Shown here piece by piece: positions 51,311-60,446 of a stretch of 64,000 nt of DNA. The notes below the pieces were generated by a model. That model was not told the DNA's origin and searched no databases. It saw nothing but the letters and a program-made list of their open reading frames with translations. Both the position numbers and the translations under genes were made by a program. The stretch comes from JAXGXT01 sp040772665 (GTDB taxonomy: Bacteria; Bacillota; Clostridia; Lachnospirales; Anaerotignaceae): positions 124,001-188,000 of the forward strand of contig JAXGXT010000002.1 of the NCBI GenBank assembly GCA_040772665.1, read 5' to 3'. The first letter of the stretch is position 1. Every line of letters begins with the position of its first letter.

Positions 51311-53659
51311 TTAATCACGTTCTTTTAATACTTCAACCATATCAAAGTTTTGAATTCGTTTTTTTGCCGATTTGGCGGATAAAAGTATTGCTGTAAAGCA
51401 GCAGCTTGCCCCTATAACATATGCTGACAGAGGAAGTGTGCTTGGCATGCTGTATATATCACTATCCACCATTAAATTCATTAAGTTATTAAGAAGCTTT
51501 GTAAAAGGAATGCCGAAAAGTATTCCGCAAAAGGTGAGAATTGAATATTCAAAGCTCATAATTTCAGAAACCTCTCCTACAGAAAGACCGATAACACGCA
51601 GAGTTGCATATTCTCTTTTGCGCTCTGACAATGAAATGGTTGTGGTGTTATAAAGGATTGCAAAAGCCACCAAAGTTCCTAAAACTTGTAAAGCAACATA
51701 AATGCTTGAAAACATGCCCATCATCTTTTGATAGCCTTTTAGAGTGCTTTCTTTATCTTCTATGGTTGTTATAACATTACTTTCTTTTATTGTTTCTTTT
51801 AATTCCTGCAGATTGTTTGTGTTTAAAATTACAGATGTTGCAATGTTTTGATGATTTATAAGGCTGCTTAAAAAATCCAAACTTGTATAACATCCGCTGC
51901 CCATGTTTTGTTCAATAACATTTGACACTAAAACAGAAATATTTTTTTCAAACAAAGGAGAGGATAATGTTACATAATCTCCCGATTTAATCTGCAGTTT
52001 ATCTGCAAGCCCGTTTGTAAAAATAAAACTGTTATCAGGAGGTTCAAAGATATTTTTAGAGTTTGTGTCCACAATGTTATAAAGATGTGAGTTTTTTGTT
52101 ATTCCTGTTACCATTATATTTTCTTTTAAATGTTTATTGGAAATTTCAAAGGGAATCTCTAAAAGTCCCTCTGCATATGTTATGTTTTTCAAACTGTATG
52201 CGTCTTCTATGGCATGGGCGTAGGAAAGAGGGTGGGAGAGTGAAAGTTTTATTTGATAATTTTGAATATCTCGAAGCTGGCTGAAAATCATTTTATCAAT
52301 CATTCCGTTAAAACTTCCTACAATAGAGATAATGCCAAAAGAAAACATAATGCTTATAACTACGAAAATTGACCTTATAGGATTTCGTGTTATGCCTCTT
52401 ACAGACATATTTCCACGTGAGTTAAGAATTGGTTTTAAAATTTTTAAATATTTTATAATATCAAAACGCACAGGCTTTGGGCTTTCAGGCCGCATTGCCT
52501 CGGCAGGAGTCATTTTTATAATTTTTCTTGTTCCGCCGTAAGCTCCCAACAGTCCGCTGAAAACTGCAAAAGCCATTGCTTTTATAATAAGAGTTATATC
52601 AAACCCGCTTTTTATGGGAGGAAGCATAAAAAACTGAAGAAACATTTCCAAATAAGAACCTGAAAGTATGTATCCTAAAATACAGCCTGTTATTCCCCCT
52701 ATAACCCCTGTTATCCCTCCATATGCAAGGTAATGAAGCATTAGCTGGCTGTTTGAATAACCGAAGGCTTTTAAGGTTCCGATTTGCGTTCTTTCCTGGT
52801 CAATAACACGCTTTAGCATCAAATAAAGCACTGCAGCAGCAAGAAGCAAAAACATTGTTGGCATGGAGGTTGCCATTGAACGAATGGAGGTTATTTCTAA
52901 ATCTAAAAAGAAATAGCTTAATAAATCTTCTTTGTCAAATAACTCCCTAAGCCCAAAACGTGAAAGGGAATCTTCCAGCTCTAACTTTATATCATCAAAG
53001 GAAACATCCTTTTCTCTTTGAAAGATAATGTTGTTAACAGCACCTTTATGTCCTGTGAGTATCTCCATGCTTTCTTTTGTTATATAGCCAATTCCAAAGC
53101 CTGATTCATCAGGCAGCATTTGTGTCATATCCTTTGTTATATACACATATTCAGGGCTTATGGCTGTGCCTGTTAAAGTAAAGACATATTCTTTTCCCTT
53201 TGAAAATATGGAAATGGAATCTCCCGCATTTAAGTTATTAGCTTTCATAAAAGCTGGATTGACCAAAACTTCCGCTTTGTTTTCAGGCGTACCGCCAGTT
53301 ATATTTAAAGAGTTAAGGCGGGGAGTTTCGTCGGTAATTGAGGCAATAAGCCTTAAGGTTATTGTTTCGTTGGAATTTGGAAGCTCTGCACGCATTTCTT
53401 CTATATAACGACCCTCTGCAGATGAAATACCTGATATTTTTTCTAATGTATCAATATAATCTGCAGGCATAGACTGCACCGATGCATATGTATCAGCCAA
53501 ATTGTTAACCTTATAAAAATTCAGCATAGACTTTTCAAGACCTGAAACTGCAATTCCCAAGGCAGTCTGCATTATTGTTCCTACTGCGATTAAAAACATA
53601 CAGGCAAAGTATGATTTTTTATTGCCTAAAATAGCTCTTTTTGCTTTTCGAAGAAGCAT
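51311..53659 (-). CDS. FtsX-like ABC transporter permease, two-copy type
   Basis: A 782-residue permease: TM1 (about 15-37), a large extracytoplasmic domain, three TM helices (about 265-385) forming the first FtsX domain, a second TM and extracytoplasmic domain, and three terminal TM helices (about 660-765). This eight-helix layout with two FtsX domains is typical of exporters of peptides, lipids or antibiotics. The substrate is unknown. ATG 53659 begins just after the stop codon of the ATPase gene. Confidence 0.92.
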   Translation of the reverse strand: MLLRKAKRAILGNKKSYFACMFLIAVGTIMQTALGIAVSGLEKSMLNFYKVNNLADTYASVQSMPADYIDTLEKISGISSAEGRYIEEMRAELPNSNETITLRLIASITDETPRLNSLNITGGTPENKAEVLVNPAFMKANNLNAGDSISIFSKGKEYVFTLTGTAISPEYVYITKDMTQMLPDESGFGIGYITKESMEILTGHKGAVNNIIFQREKDVSFDDIKLELEDSLSRFGLRELFDKEDLLSYFFLDLEITSIRSMATSMPTMFLLLAAAVLYLMLKRVIDQERTQIGTLKAFGYSNSQLMLHYLAYGGITGVIGGITGCILGYILSGSYLEMFLQFFMLPPIKSGFDITLIIKAMAFAVFSGLLGAYGGTRKIIKMTPAEAMRPESPKPVRFDIIKYLKILKPILNSRGNMSVRGITRNPIRSIFVVISIMFSFGIISIVGSFNGMIDKMIFSQLRDIQNYQIKLSLSHPLSYAHAIEDAYSLKNITYAEGLLEIPFEISNKHLKENIMVTGITKNSHLYNIVDTNSKNIFEPPDNSFIFTNGLADKLQIKSGDYVTLSSPLFEKNISVLVSNVIEQNMGSGCYTSLDFLSSLINHQNIATSVILNTNNLQELKETIKESNVITTIEDKESTLKGYQKMMGMFSSIYVALQVLGTLVAFAILYNTTTISLSERKREYATLRVIGLSVGEVSEIMSFEYSILTFCGILFGIPFTKLLNNLMNLMVDSDIYSMPSTLPLSAYVIGASCCFTAILLSAKSAKKRIQNFDMVEVLKERD

Positions 53660-53660
53660 A

Positions 53661-54371
53661 TCACCACCTCACTTCTTCAGGCAAAACAGGGTTTCTATTT
53701 TCTGTTATGCTGTCAATAAGGCCGTCTTTTACATGTATAACACGGTCTGCCATTTCTCCTATTGAAGAGTTGTGTGTAATAATTACTAAAGTTTTTTTAT
53801 GTATTTTTTGATAGTCATTTAGAACACGTAAAACTTGAATTCCTGTTTTAAAGTCAAGTGCTCCTGTGGGTTCATCACACAAAAGCATAGGAGGATTTTT
53901 GCTTACTGCCCTTGCAATGGCAATACGCTGTTGTTCTCCTCCTGAAAGCTGGGAGGGGAAATGATCTCCTCTTTCTTCCAGACCAATTTGCTTTAAAAGC
54001 TCATCAGCCGGTATGGGAGAGGGGGATAGTTCCGATGCCAATAAAATATTTTCCTTTGCGGTTAAATTAGGAATTAGATTATAAAACTGAAAGACAAAAC
54101 CAACAGCTTCACGGCGAAATTTAGTAAGTTCGGCTTCAGTTGCATAAGATATATTTTTTTCTCCGAAAATAATGTCTCCGCTCGTAGGTTTGTCTATGCC
54201 GCCCATAATATTCAGCAAAGTACTTTTTCCCGAACCGCTTGTGCCCAATATAACCACAAACTCGTTTTCATATAATGAGAAATCAACACCTCTTAAAGCT
54301 TTAACAGTAACTTCACCCATTTTATATTCTTTTGTAATGTTTTTAAGCTCAACAACAGGTTTTCTTTCCAT
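53661..54371 (-). CDS. ABC exporter ATPase (MacB/LolD-like)
   Basis: A 236-residue ATPase. Walker A LGTSGSGKST, Q-loop VFQFYNLIPNLTA, signature LSGGEQQRIAIARA, Walker B MLLCDEPTGALD and H-loop ITHNSS are intact. It drives the FtsX-type permease. RBS AAGGAGGTG precedes ATG 54371. It lies 21 bases after the tetR gene. Confidence 0.94.
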   Translation of the reverse strand: MERKPVVELKNITKEYKMGEVTVKALRGVDFSLYENEFVVILGTSGSGKSTLLNIMGGIDKPTSGDIIFGEKNISYATEAELTKFRREAVGFVFQFYNLIPNLTAKENILLASELSPSPIPADELLKQIGLEERGDHFPSQLSGGEQQRIAIARAVSKNPPMLLCDEPTGALDFKTGIQVLRVLNDYQKIHKKTLVIITHNSSIGEMADRVIHVKDGLIDSITENRNPVLPEEVRW

Positions 54372-54392
54372 TTTATATGCACCTCCTTGCTT

Positions 54393-55034
54393 TTAGCGAT
54401 ATAACAATTGCCGCAGCAAATCCAAGTAACTTTTTGTTTCATGAAGATAAACATCGAATTCTTCGTGCATTTGTTTAAAGGGCTTTTTTTCGTGGGTTAT
54501 TTTTTCTGACAAACCTTCCAATGTCCAGCGTATTATATTTGAAGCCATGACTTTGTCAATGTTTTCTTTAAGCAAAGTTTCATCAATTTTATCATAAAGA
54601 AGTTTATATATTTCTTTCTTTAATTTTATATATTTAAGGGCAAAATCACTTTTTGGTTCTTCCGAAATTTCATAATAAAAGGTTGTTAAAAATTCAAAAA
54701 TATCAGGATACTGGCTGCATAGCTCTCTTTTAAGCAAAGCCATTTGCCAGACTATCTCCAGCAAATCTTTTTCTTTTGAATTAAGAATACTCTTGTATTC
54801 GCTTATAACAGCCTCCATGGCATAGTCTAACATAAAAAGGTATAGATTTTTTTTGGTTCCGAAATAATGGAAAAGAAGTCCCTTTGAAATTCTTGCTTTT
54901 TGTGAAATCAAATCGGTGGATGCCAGTTTAAATCCTTTTGAAAATTCAGACATAGATGCATTAATCACACGGTTACGTTTTTCTGTTTCCATAGACATAA
55001 TTTTATGGGTTTCTATTTTAGACTGATCTTCCAT
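54393..55034 (-). CDS. TetR/AcrR-family regulator of the exporter operon
   Basis: A 213-residue repressor-type protein. N-terminal helix-turn-helix (about 20-65): INASMSEFSKGFKLASTDLI and ISKGLLFHYFGTKKNLYLFM; the C-terminal helical domain would bind the inducer. First gene of the operon, with a palindrome between its own -35 and -10 boxes (55080-55096), so autoregulation is likely. RBS AGGAGGTGATG precedes ATG 55034. Confidence 0.93.
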   Translation of the reverse strand: MEDQSKIETHKIMSMETEKRNRVINASMSEFSKGFKLASTDLISQKARISKGLLFHYFGTKKNLYLFMLDYAMEAVISEYKSILNSKEKDLLEIVWQMALLKRELCSQYPDIFEFLTTFYYEISEEPKSDFALKYIKLKKEIYKLLYDKIDETLLKENIDKVMASNIIRWTLEGLSEKITHEKKPFKQMHEEFDVYLHETKSYLDLLRQLLYR

Positions 55035-55067
55035 AACATCACCTCCTGTTGGATGTTTTATAGTTTA

Positions 55068-55096
55068 ATTATATTATGATTGACTAAGTCAGTCAA
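55068..55096 (-). promoter_or_regulatory. tetR-exporter promoter with operator in the spacer
   Basis: On the minus strand TTGACT (55096-55091), a 17-base spacer and TATAAT (55073-55068). The palindrome TTGACTAAGTCAGTCAA (55080-55096) with 6-bp arms covers the -35 box and spacer, the usual place for a TetR-family operator. Confidence 0.82.
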
Positions 55097-55203
55097 GGAA
55101 ACTATGTTTAAATTTCAAAATATATAAAGAATAAATTTTTTTAATAAGTTTATACTAATATTGCCTATTGCTTTAGAATAAATAACCATAGGGAGGTTTT
55201 TAA

Positions 55204-55383
55204 ATGTCACCAAAAGAATTATTATATATCGAAGATACATTAGGACATGAAAAACAATTAAAAACAATTTGCTGTGAGTTTGCCAATCAAATTCAAGATA
55301 TGCAGTTAAAAACTTTTATTAGCCAAATGTCTGCTAAACATGAAGAGCTTTATAACAAATTTTTTAGTCTTTTAAACTGTTAA
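55204..55383 (+). CDS. Small coat F-like protein, 59 residues
   Basis: A 59-residue helical protein MSPKELLYIEDTLGHEKQLK followed by a Cys pair in TICCEFANQ and the AKHEELYNKFFSLL end. It resembles the ferritin-like or coat F-associated small proteins that precede cotF genes in clostridia. RBS AGGGAGG lies seven bases before ATG 55204. The coat F gene follows 17 bases on, so they form an operon, likely expressed during sporulation (inference). Confidence 0.72.
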   Translation: MSPKELLYIEDTLGHEKQLKTICCEFANQIQDMQLKTFISQMSAKHEELYNKFFSLLNC

Positions 55384-55400
55384 TTGGAGGTTCGTATAAC

Positions 55401-55646
55401 ATGGATGATAAATTAATTATGGAAAATCTTTTATCTTTAACAAAAGGTGCTTGCGATTTATTAATGCACGGTTCTATTGAATCTTCAACACTTAACGTTC
55501 ATAGCACCTTTAGAACTGCATTAGACGATTGCCTTAGTATGCAAAATGAAATTTATAACAAAATGTCGGAAAAAGGCTGGTATCCAATGCAGCAGGCTGA
55601 ACAGCAAAAAATAGAACAGGCAAAAATAAAATTCAGCGGTCAGTAA
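55401..55646 (+). CDS. Spore coat protein F (CotF) family protein
   Basis: An 81-residue helical protein with the coat F domain: KLIMENLLSLTKGACDLL, HGSIESSTLNVHSTF and CLSMQNEIYNKMSEKGWYP. This is the shorter clostridial form of CotF proteins associated with the spore coat. RBS TTGGAGG precedes ATG 55401. A strong terminator follows. Confidence 0.88.
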   Translation: MDDKLIMENLLSLTKGACDLLMHGSIESSTLNVHSTFRTALDDCLSMQNEIYNKMSEKGWYPMQQAEQQKIEQAKIKFSGQ

Positions 55647-55729
55647 CTTTTTCAATATAGCATTTACAAAGTAATAGGTAGGAATTTATTTTAGAAACGG
55701 ATTTTCACTGAAAAATAAAAGCATGTCAA

Positions 55730-55774
55730 TTAAAACACCCCCTTATTTCAAACTTAAATAAGAGGGTGTTTTAA
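55730..55774. terminator. Bidirectional terminator after the coat F gene
   Basis: TTAAAACACCC plus CCTTATTT (55730-55748) pairs with AAATAAGAGGGTGTTTTAA (55756-55774), one mismatch, with a 7-base loop. It separates the coat genes from the convergent regulator gene. Confidence 0.9.
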
Positions 55775-55864
55775 CGATTTTATAGAAAATAATGAAGTTT
55801 TAAGCGAAGTGTTTAATAAAAAAATCAAATAAAATCATATGTTTTGTGTTTTAGTTTATAAAAT

Positions 55865-56485
55865 CTATTTTTTAGGGTAAAGGAATGTTCTAACTCTTTC
55901 ATGGCATTCTTCATTTCCCACATAGTAAATTATATCTCCTGCAGAAAAAACGGCATAAGGCCCGGGGGATATAATCATTTTATCTCCATGCTGAATTGAA
56001 ATTATTGTTGCCGCTGTATTATGCCAAAACTGACTTTCTGCAATGCATTGGCCAAGGCATGATGCTTTTTCTGTAATTTTGATTTCAAAAGGAGAGAAAA
56101 GGTTTACAGAACGAAAGCGTTCGGTTTTATACATAAGGTCAGAAACCATTTCTTTTAAAGAATAACTTTGAGATATTTGTTTTTCAAGGTTATCTAAAAT
56201 GCTTTTTTTAAGGTCATTCATCTGCGTTACGGAATCAAACTTATTTATAAAGTCGGCGGCTCTTTTTCTTGATTTTATAACAACACCGCTTCCCTTTGTT
56301 ATTTCAACAATTTTCATATCAGCCAAAACATTAACAGCCCGTCTTGCCGTTTCAAAAGAAACTCCGTATTGACTAACCAAAGAAGAACGTACGTAAATTT
56401 TTTCGTCTTCCTGATATTCTCCGTATGCTATTTTTGCCGCAATATCTGCAGCTATTTGTTGATATTTTGGAATCTCTACTTTCAT
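55865..56485 (-). CDS. GntR-type regulator with RCK_C domain (BusR-like)
   Basis: A 206-residue regulator: N-terminal GntR/YtrA-type winged helix (about 5-70, PKYQQIAADIAAKIAYGEY and VSQYGVSFETARRAVNVL), a linker helix, and a C-terminal RCK_C/TrkA-C domain (about 120-203, ITEKASCLGQCIAES and GPYAVFSAGDIIYYVG). RCK_C domains bind c-di-AMP, and the GntR-RCK_C protein BusR represses betaine uptake in streptococci and lactococci. The opuA operon lies about 6.6 kb away. The start is ATG 56485 after AGGTG; a TTG at 56497 overlaps the ribosome site. Confidence 0.85.
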   Translation of the reverse strand: MKVEIPKYQQIAADIAAKIAYGEYQEDEKIYVRSSLVSQYGVSFETARRAVNVLADMKIVEITKGSGVVIKSRKRAADFINKFDSVTQMNDLKKSILDNLEKQISQSYSLKEMVSDLMYKTERFRSVNLFSPFEIKITEKASCLGQCIAESQFWHNTAATIISIQHGDKMIISPGPYAVFSAGDIIYYVGNEECHERVRTFLYPKK

Positions 56486-56527
56486 AATGCACCTCAAATA
56501 ATAATAGGACTAAAATATTTTAAACAT

Positions 56528-57169
56528 TTAAAAATTTAAAGATAAAACAGCAATAACAATAAGCAAAACTCCGCTTGTTATCATCCATATTTTTGGGTTA
56601 ACAGGGTAGGAGCTTTTAATTTGTATTCCGCAAAAACTGCCTATAGATAAGAGTATAACCTGTGTTAGGGCCAATGTCAAAGGCATGGAAAGAGAAAATC
56701 CTTCAATCATGCCCACACTTATAATTGCCGCAAAAGCATCAATGCTTAGTGCAAACCCGAGATAAATTGCCTCGAATGTATCAATTGTTGAAGAATTATC
56801 TATATCACATGTTTGGGGAGAACGTATAATTTTAATTGTTATACCCATATGTTTTAAAAATATAGACTTTGTTTTAAAAGGCTTTACAACTTGAGTTTCT
56901 TCCTTCTTTTCTTTAGTGCTTTGTAAAATTATCCATACACCAAGCAGCGAAAGTAAAACAGCACCTGCTTTTGTTGAAATTTCAGGAGAAAAAATTTCTT
57001 GCAAAACAGCACCGAATTGCATGGCAATTAAAGTTATTGAGATTGCCTGAAAAGAAATTATAAGCTTTGCCGCATTAGATAGTTTTATTCCTCTTATTCC
57101 GTATGTTAGACCTATGCCAAATGCATCTATAGAAAGAGCTAAAGCCATAATAATTAATTTATAAGCCAT
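56528..57169 (-). CDS. ytaF: Sporulation membrane protein YtaF (MntP-like)
   Basis: A 213-residue membrane protein with six TM helices in two related halves: LIIMALALSIDAFGIGLTYGIRG and AIYLGFALSIDAFAAIISVGM. The Asp residues in LSIDAF and the DNSSTIDTFEA loop mark the YtaF branch of the MntP/LysE-like family; loss of YtaF gives mild sporulation defects in Bacillus. Cation export is possible. The start is ATG 57169 after GGAGG; the in-frame start at 57184 lacks a ribosome site. It precedes the regulator gene by 42 bases. Confidence 0.85.
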   Translation of the reverse strand: MAYKLIIMALALSIDAFGIGLTYGIRGIKLSNAAKLIISFQAISITLIAMQFGAVLQEIFSPEISTKAGAVLLSLLGVWIILQSTKEKKEETQVVKPFKTKSIFLKHMGITIKIIRSPQTCDIDNSSTIDTFEAIYLGFALSIDAFAAIISVGMIEGFSLSMPLTLALTQVILLSIGSFCGIQIKSSYPVNPKIWMITSGVLLIVIAVLSLNF

Positions 57170-57270
57170 ATTAAACCTCCACAAGGTGTTAATTTATATT
57201 ATGAAAAGGACAAGGTTAAGGTTATAAAACACAGCTTGGACGAATAAGTTTTATCTAAGAGGTGAGAACA

Positions 57271-59916
57271 ATGGGATGGCATTGCAAAACTATAGAAAAT
57301 ACAGAACAGGATTTAAAAACAAACCTGGAAAAAGGTTTAACAAATGAAGAGGCTGAAAAAAGATTAAAAGAATACGGCAAAAATGAAATTTCAAAACGAG
57401 AAAAGGAAAAAACAATAATTGTACGGTTTTTTCAACAGCTTAATGACTTTCTTGTGATAATTCTTATTGTGGCGGCGGCAGTTTCTTTTGAAATTTCTTT
57501 TCTTAGGGGAGAAAGGGAATTTTGGGATTCGGCAATAATAATTGCGATAGTTTTAGTTAATGCCGCCATAGGGGTTATGCAGGAAAGCAAGGCACAAAAA
57601 GCAATTGAAGAACTGAAAAAGCTAACTCCAACCCATGCAAGAGTGTTAAGAAACGGAGAAGTAATTGAAATTGAAGCAGTTGACATTGTTCCGGGGGATA
57701 TTATGGTTTTTGAAACAGGAGATCAAATTTGTGCCGACGGGAGAATTATAGAAAGCATAAGCCTTAAAACAGAAGAGGCCGCAATAACAGGAGAGGCAAT
57801 GTCTGTTGAAAAAGATCTAAACTTTAAAGGCAATGATAAAACACATATTGCTGAAAGAAAAAATATGGTGCTTTCTGCAAGCTTTGTTGCATTTGGCAGA
57901 GGTCGTGCCGTAGCCACAGCAACGGGTATGAACACAGAAGTAGGCAAGATAGCCGAGCTTTTGCAGCAGGAAAAGGAGAAAAAAACTCCGTTGCAAGAAA
58001 AACTGGATGAAACGGGGAAAACGCTTGCACTTGGAGCAATAGGCATCTGCATAGTCATTTTCATACTTGGAATTTTACGAAAAGAAGATATTTTTTCAAT
58101 GTTTATGACGTCTGTAAGTCTTGCTGTTGCGGCAATACCCGAAGGTCTTACAGCTGTTGTTACTATAGTTCTTGCCATGGGAACGAAAAGGCTTTCCCAA
58201 AAGAAAGCCATAATAAGACGGCTGCCTGCAGTGGAAACTTTAGGTTCGGCACAAGTTATATGCACAGACAAAACAGGCACGTTAACTAAAAATAAAATGA
58301 AAGTTGTTAAAATTAAGGATATAAGCGGTGAAAGTAATGCAGATGAAGAAAGTTCAAGAAATATACTAATGCTTTCGGCGCTTTGTAATGATGCAGTATA
58401 TAAAGACAGACGTTTTGTGGGAGAGGCAACGGAAGCCGCACTTGCAGAGGCTGCTTTAGAGCATGGTGTTTTTAAAACTGAGGCTGAATTTAAAATGCAC
58501 AGAGTGATGGAGTTGCCTTTTTCTTCCGACAGAAAGCTTATGACAACAGTGCATAAAGCAGGCGAAGGATATATCTGTGTAACAAAAGGTGCACCTGAAA
58601 TGCTATTGGAAAGGTGCACAAGGGTATATATAAACGGAAAAGAAAGAAAGCTTGAAAAAGAAGATAAAGCTTTAGCGGAAACAATTTGCAACACCATGGC
58701 TTCCAATGCACTTCGTGTTATTGCTGTGGGAAGAGCATATTTTTCTTACTTGCCAAAGGAAAATGAATTGGAGAAAAACATAACGCTTTATGGCTTCACA
58801 GGAATAATGGACACACCAAGGCCGGAGGCAAGACAAGCTGTTCTTCAATGCAAAAAAGCAGGAATAAAACCTATTATGGTAACGGGGGATAATGTTCTAA
58901 CCGCAATTGCTGTGGGGAAAGCTGTGGGGATTTTTGAAGACGGTGATGAGAGCATAACAGGCATTGAGCTTAATGAAATGAGTCAAGAAAGACTTGAAAA
59001 AAATATTGAAAGATATTCTGTTTTTGCAAGGGTTACACCTGAACATAAAATGAGAATTGTTAAGGCTTTTCAGGCAAAAGAAAAGATTGTTGCAATGACA
59101 GGCGACGGAGTTAATGATGCCCCTGCACTTAAAGCTGCTGACATTGGTTGTGCCATGGGAAAAACGGGAACGGATGCGGCCAAAAATGCTTCGGATATGA
59201 TTATTGCCGATGATAATTTTGCAACTATTGTTGAGGCTGTAAGAGAGGGGAGAGGTATATACGAAAATATTAAAAAAACTGTTCACTTTCTACTTTCCAG
59301 TAACATTGGTGAAATTATAACCATATTTTCCGCCCTTGTTATAGGGTTTGAAACACCTCTTTTGCCTATTCAGCTTTTGTGGGTTAATTTAATAACCGAT
59401 TCCTTGCCTGCAATTGCCCTTGGTCTTGAAAAAACTGAGGATAGCATTATTGAAACACCTCTTAAAAATAGCGGAAAAAGTATATTTTCAGACGGGCTTG
59501 GGTTAAGGATATGTATAGAGGGAATGATGATAGGCTTGCTTGCACTTATTGCTTTTGGAATAGGGCATGTTTATTACGATAAAGGCATATCCACCTCTAT
59601 AGGAAGAACAATGGCATTTGCTGTTTTAAGTCTTTCGCAGCTTGTTCACTCGTTTAATATGAGAAGCGAGGCAAGTGTTGTTAACGGAAAAATTTTTGAA
59701 AACATTCATCTTAATATAGCCTTTGTTATAGGAACAGCAATGCAGTGTATTGTTATTTCAGTTCCGTTTTTCTCATCTGTTTTTAAAGTAACACCATTAT
59801 ATGCACAACAATGGGGCATAGTTTGGGCATTGGCATTTGTTCCTTTGTTGGTTGTAGAAATTGAGAAAAGGTTTGTTTTAAAAAGAGAAATTGAAACTAA
59901 ATATTGCTCGCAATAA
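57271..59916 (+). CDS. Calcium-type P-type ATPase (P2A family)
   Basis: An 881-residue cation pump, probably Ca2+ exporting. N-terminal cation ATPase domain, actuator motif TGEAMSVEK, M4 motif PEGL (290-293), phosphorylation site DKTGTLTKN (Asp333), KGAPE in the N domain, the hinge TGDGVNDAPALK, M5 SSNIGE, and M6 NLITD match the P2A calcium pumps. There are about ten TM helices. The start is ATG 57271; the in-frame GTG 57262 overlaps the AGAGGTG ribosome site. Divergent from ytaF. Confidence 0.94.
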   Translation: MGWHCKTIENTEQDLKTNLEKGLTNEEAEKRLKEYGKNEISKREKEKTIIVRFFQQLNDFLVIILIVAAAVSFEISFLRGEREFWDSAIIIAIVLVNAAIGVMQESKAQKAIEELKKLTPTHARVLRNGEVIEIEAVDIVPGDIMVFETGDQICADGRIIESISLKTEEAAITGEAMSVEKDLNFKGNDKTHIAERKNMVLSASFVAFGRGRAVATATGMNTEVGKIAELLQQEKEKKTPLQEKLDETGKTLALGAIGICIVIFILGILRKEDIFSMFMTSVSLAVAAIPEGLTAVVTIVLAMGTKRLSQKKAIIRRLPAVETLGSAQVICTDKTGTLTKNKMKVVKIKDISGESNADEESSRNILMLSALCNDAVYKDRRFVGEATEAALAEAALEHGVFKTEAEFKMHRVMELPFSSDRKLMTTVHKAGEGYICVTKGAPEMLLERCTRVYINGKERKLEKEDKALAETICNTMASNALRVIAVGRAYFSYLPKENELEKNITLYGFTGIMDTPRPEARQAVLQCKKAGIKPIMVTGDNVLTAIAVGKAVGIFEDGDESITGIELNEMSQERLEKNIERYSVFARVTPEHKMRIVKAFQAKEKIVAMTGDGVNDAPALKAADIGCAMGKTGTDAAKNASDMIIADDNFATIVEAVREGRGIYENIKKTVHFLLSSNIGEIITIFSALVIGFETPLLPIQLLWVNLITDSLPAIALGLEKTEDSIIETPLKNSGKSIFSDGLGLRICIEGMMIGLLALIAFGIGHVYYDKGISTSIGRTMAFAVLSLSQLVHSFNMRSEASVVNGKIFENIHLNIAFVIGTAMQCIVISVPFFSSVFKVTPLYAQQWGIVWALAFVPLLVVEIEKRFVLKREIETKYCSQ

Positions 59917-59956
59917 TTTAACCCCTCTGATGAAACAAACGTCAGAGGGGTTAAAT
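59916..59956 (+). terminator. Terminator after the P-type ATPase gene
   Basis: A perfect 15-bp stem ATTTAACCCCTCTGA (59916-59930) with TCAGAGGGGTTAAAT (59942-59956), starting at the stop codon. Confidence 0.92.
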
Positions 59957-60038
59957 TTAACAAATACTTGAGTTGTTGCAAAGAAAGCTAAAAAAGAGTA
60001 TAATAACAAAAAAAGTTTTATTTCTTAAGGAGAAAAAC

Positions 60039-60446
60039 ATGGAAGAAACAGTGATTGTTATAATGCTTATAGATGAAGAAAGCGGATTTTTAGATAAAGA
60101 GCTTGGCTCATATAAAATTTCTGAAAATGAATCTCTTATTTATAATACCTTTGCTTTTAAAAAAAATGATGAAATTGTTGTTGCAATGAAAATAACAACA
60201 GAACGTGAGGTTGAAGACTGGGAATTTGACGCAATTTATGATTATTACGATAATGAAACAATTTCACCCTTTGTTACGTCTATTGAAGAAGAAGAGGACT
60301 GCTATAACCCAACATGGAAAATAACATTTGATTTTGACGAAAATGTTCAGGTTATGGAAGAGAAAATCAAAAACATATTAAGACTTCACAACCAGGAGCT
60401 TATGTCTGTTTATGATGTTATAAAAGATAAAAGGGATGATTATTAA
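60039..60446 (+). CDS. Acidic protein of unknown function, 135 residues
   Basis: A 135-residue acidic cytosolic protein that starts MEETVIVIMLIDEESGFLDK. It has alternating beta-type stretches (SLIYNTFAFKKNDEIVVAMKI), an Asp/Glu/Tyr-rich middle (AIYDYYDNE, SIEEEEDCYN) and a terminal helix (MEEKIKNILRLHNQEL). I do not recognise a characterised family; it may belong to a clostridial domain of unknown function. The start is ATG 60039 after AAGGAG. The stop codon abuts the next gene start at 60447, indicating co-expression. Confidence 0.75.
   Translation: MEETVIVIMLIDEESGFLDKELGSYKISENESLIYNTFAFKKNDEIVVAMKITTEREVEDWEFDAIYDYYDNETISPFVTSIEEEEDCYNPTWKITFDFDENVQVMEEKIKNILRLHNQELMSVYDVIKDKRDDY

Noticed and set aside
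57723..58706. 327-codon minus-strand frame
   Set aside because: It lies wholly antisense to the P-type ATPase gene and has the Ser/Ala-rich composition of a shadow frame.
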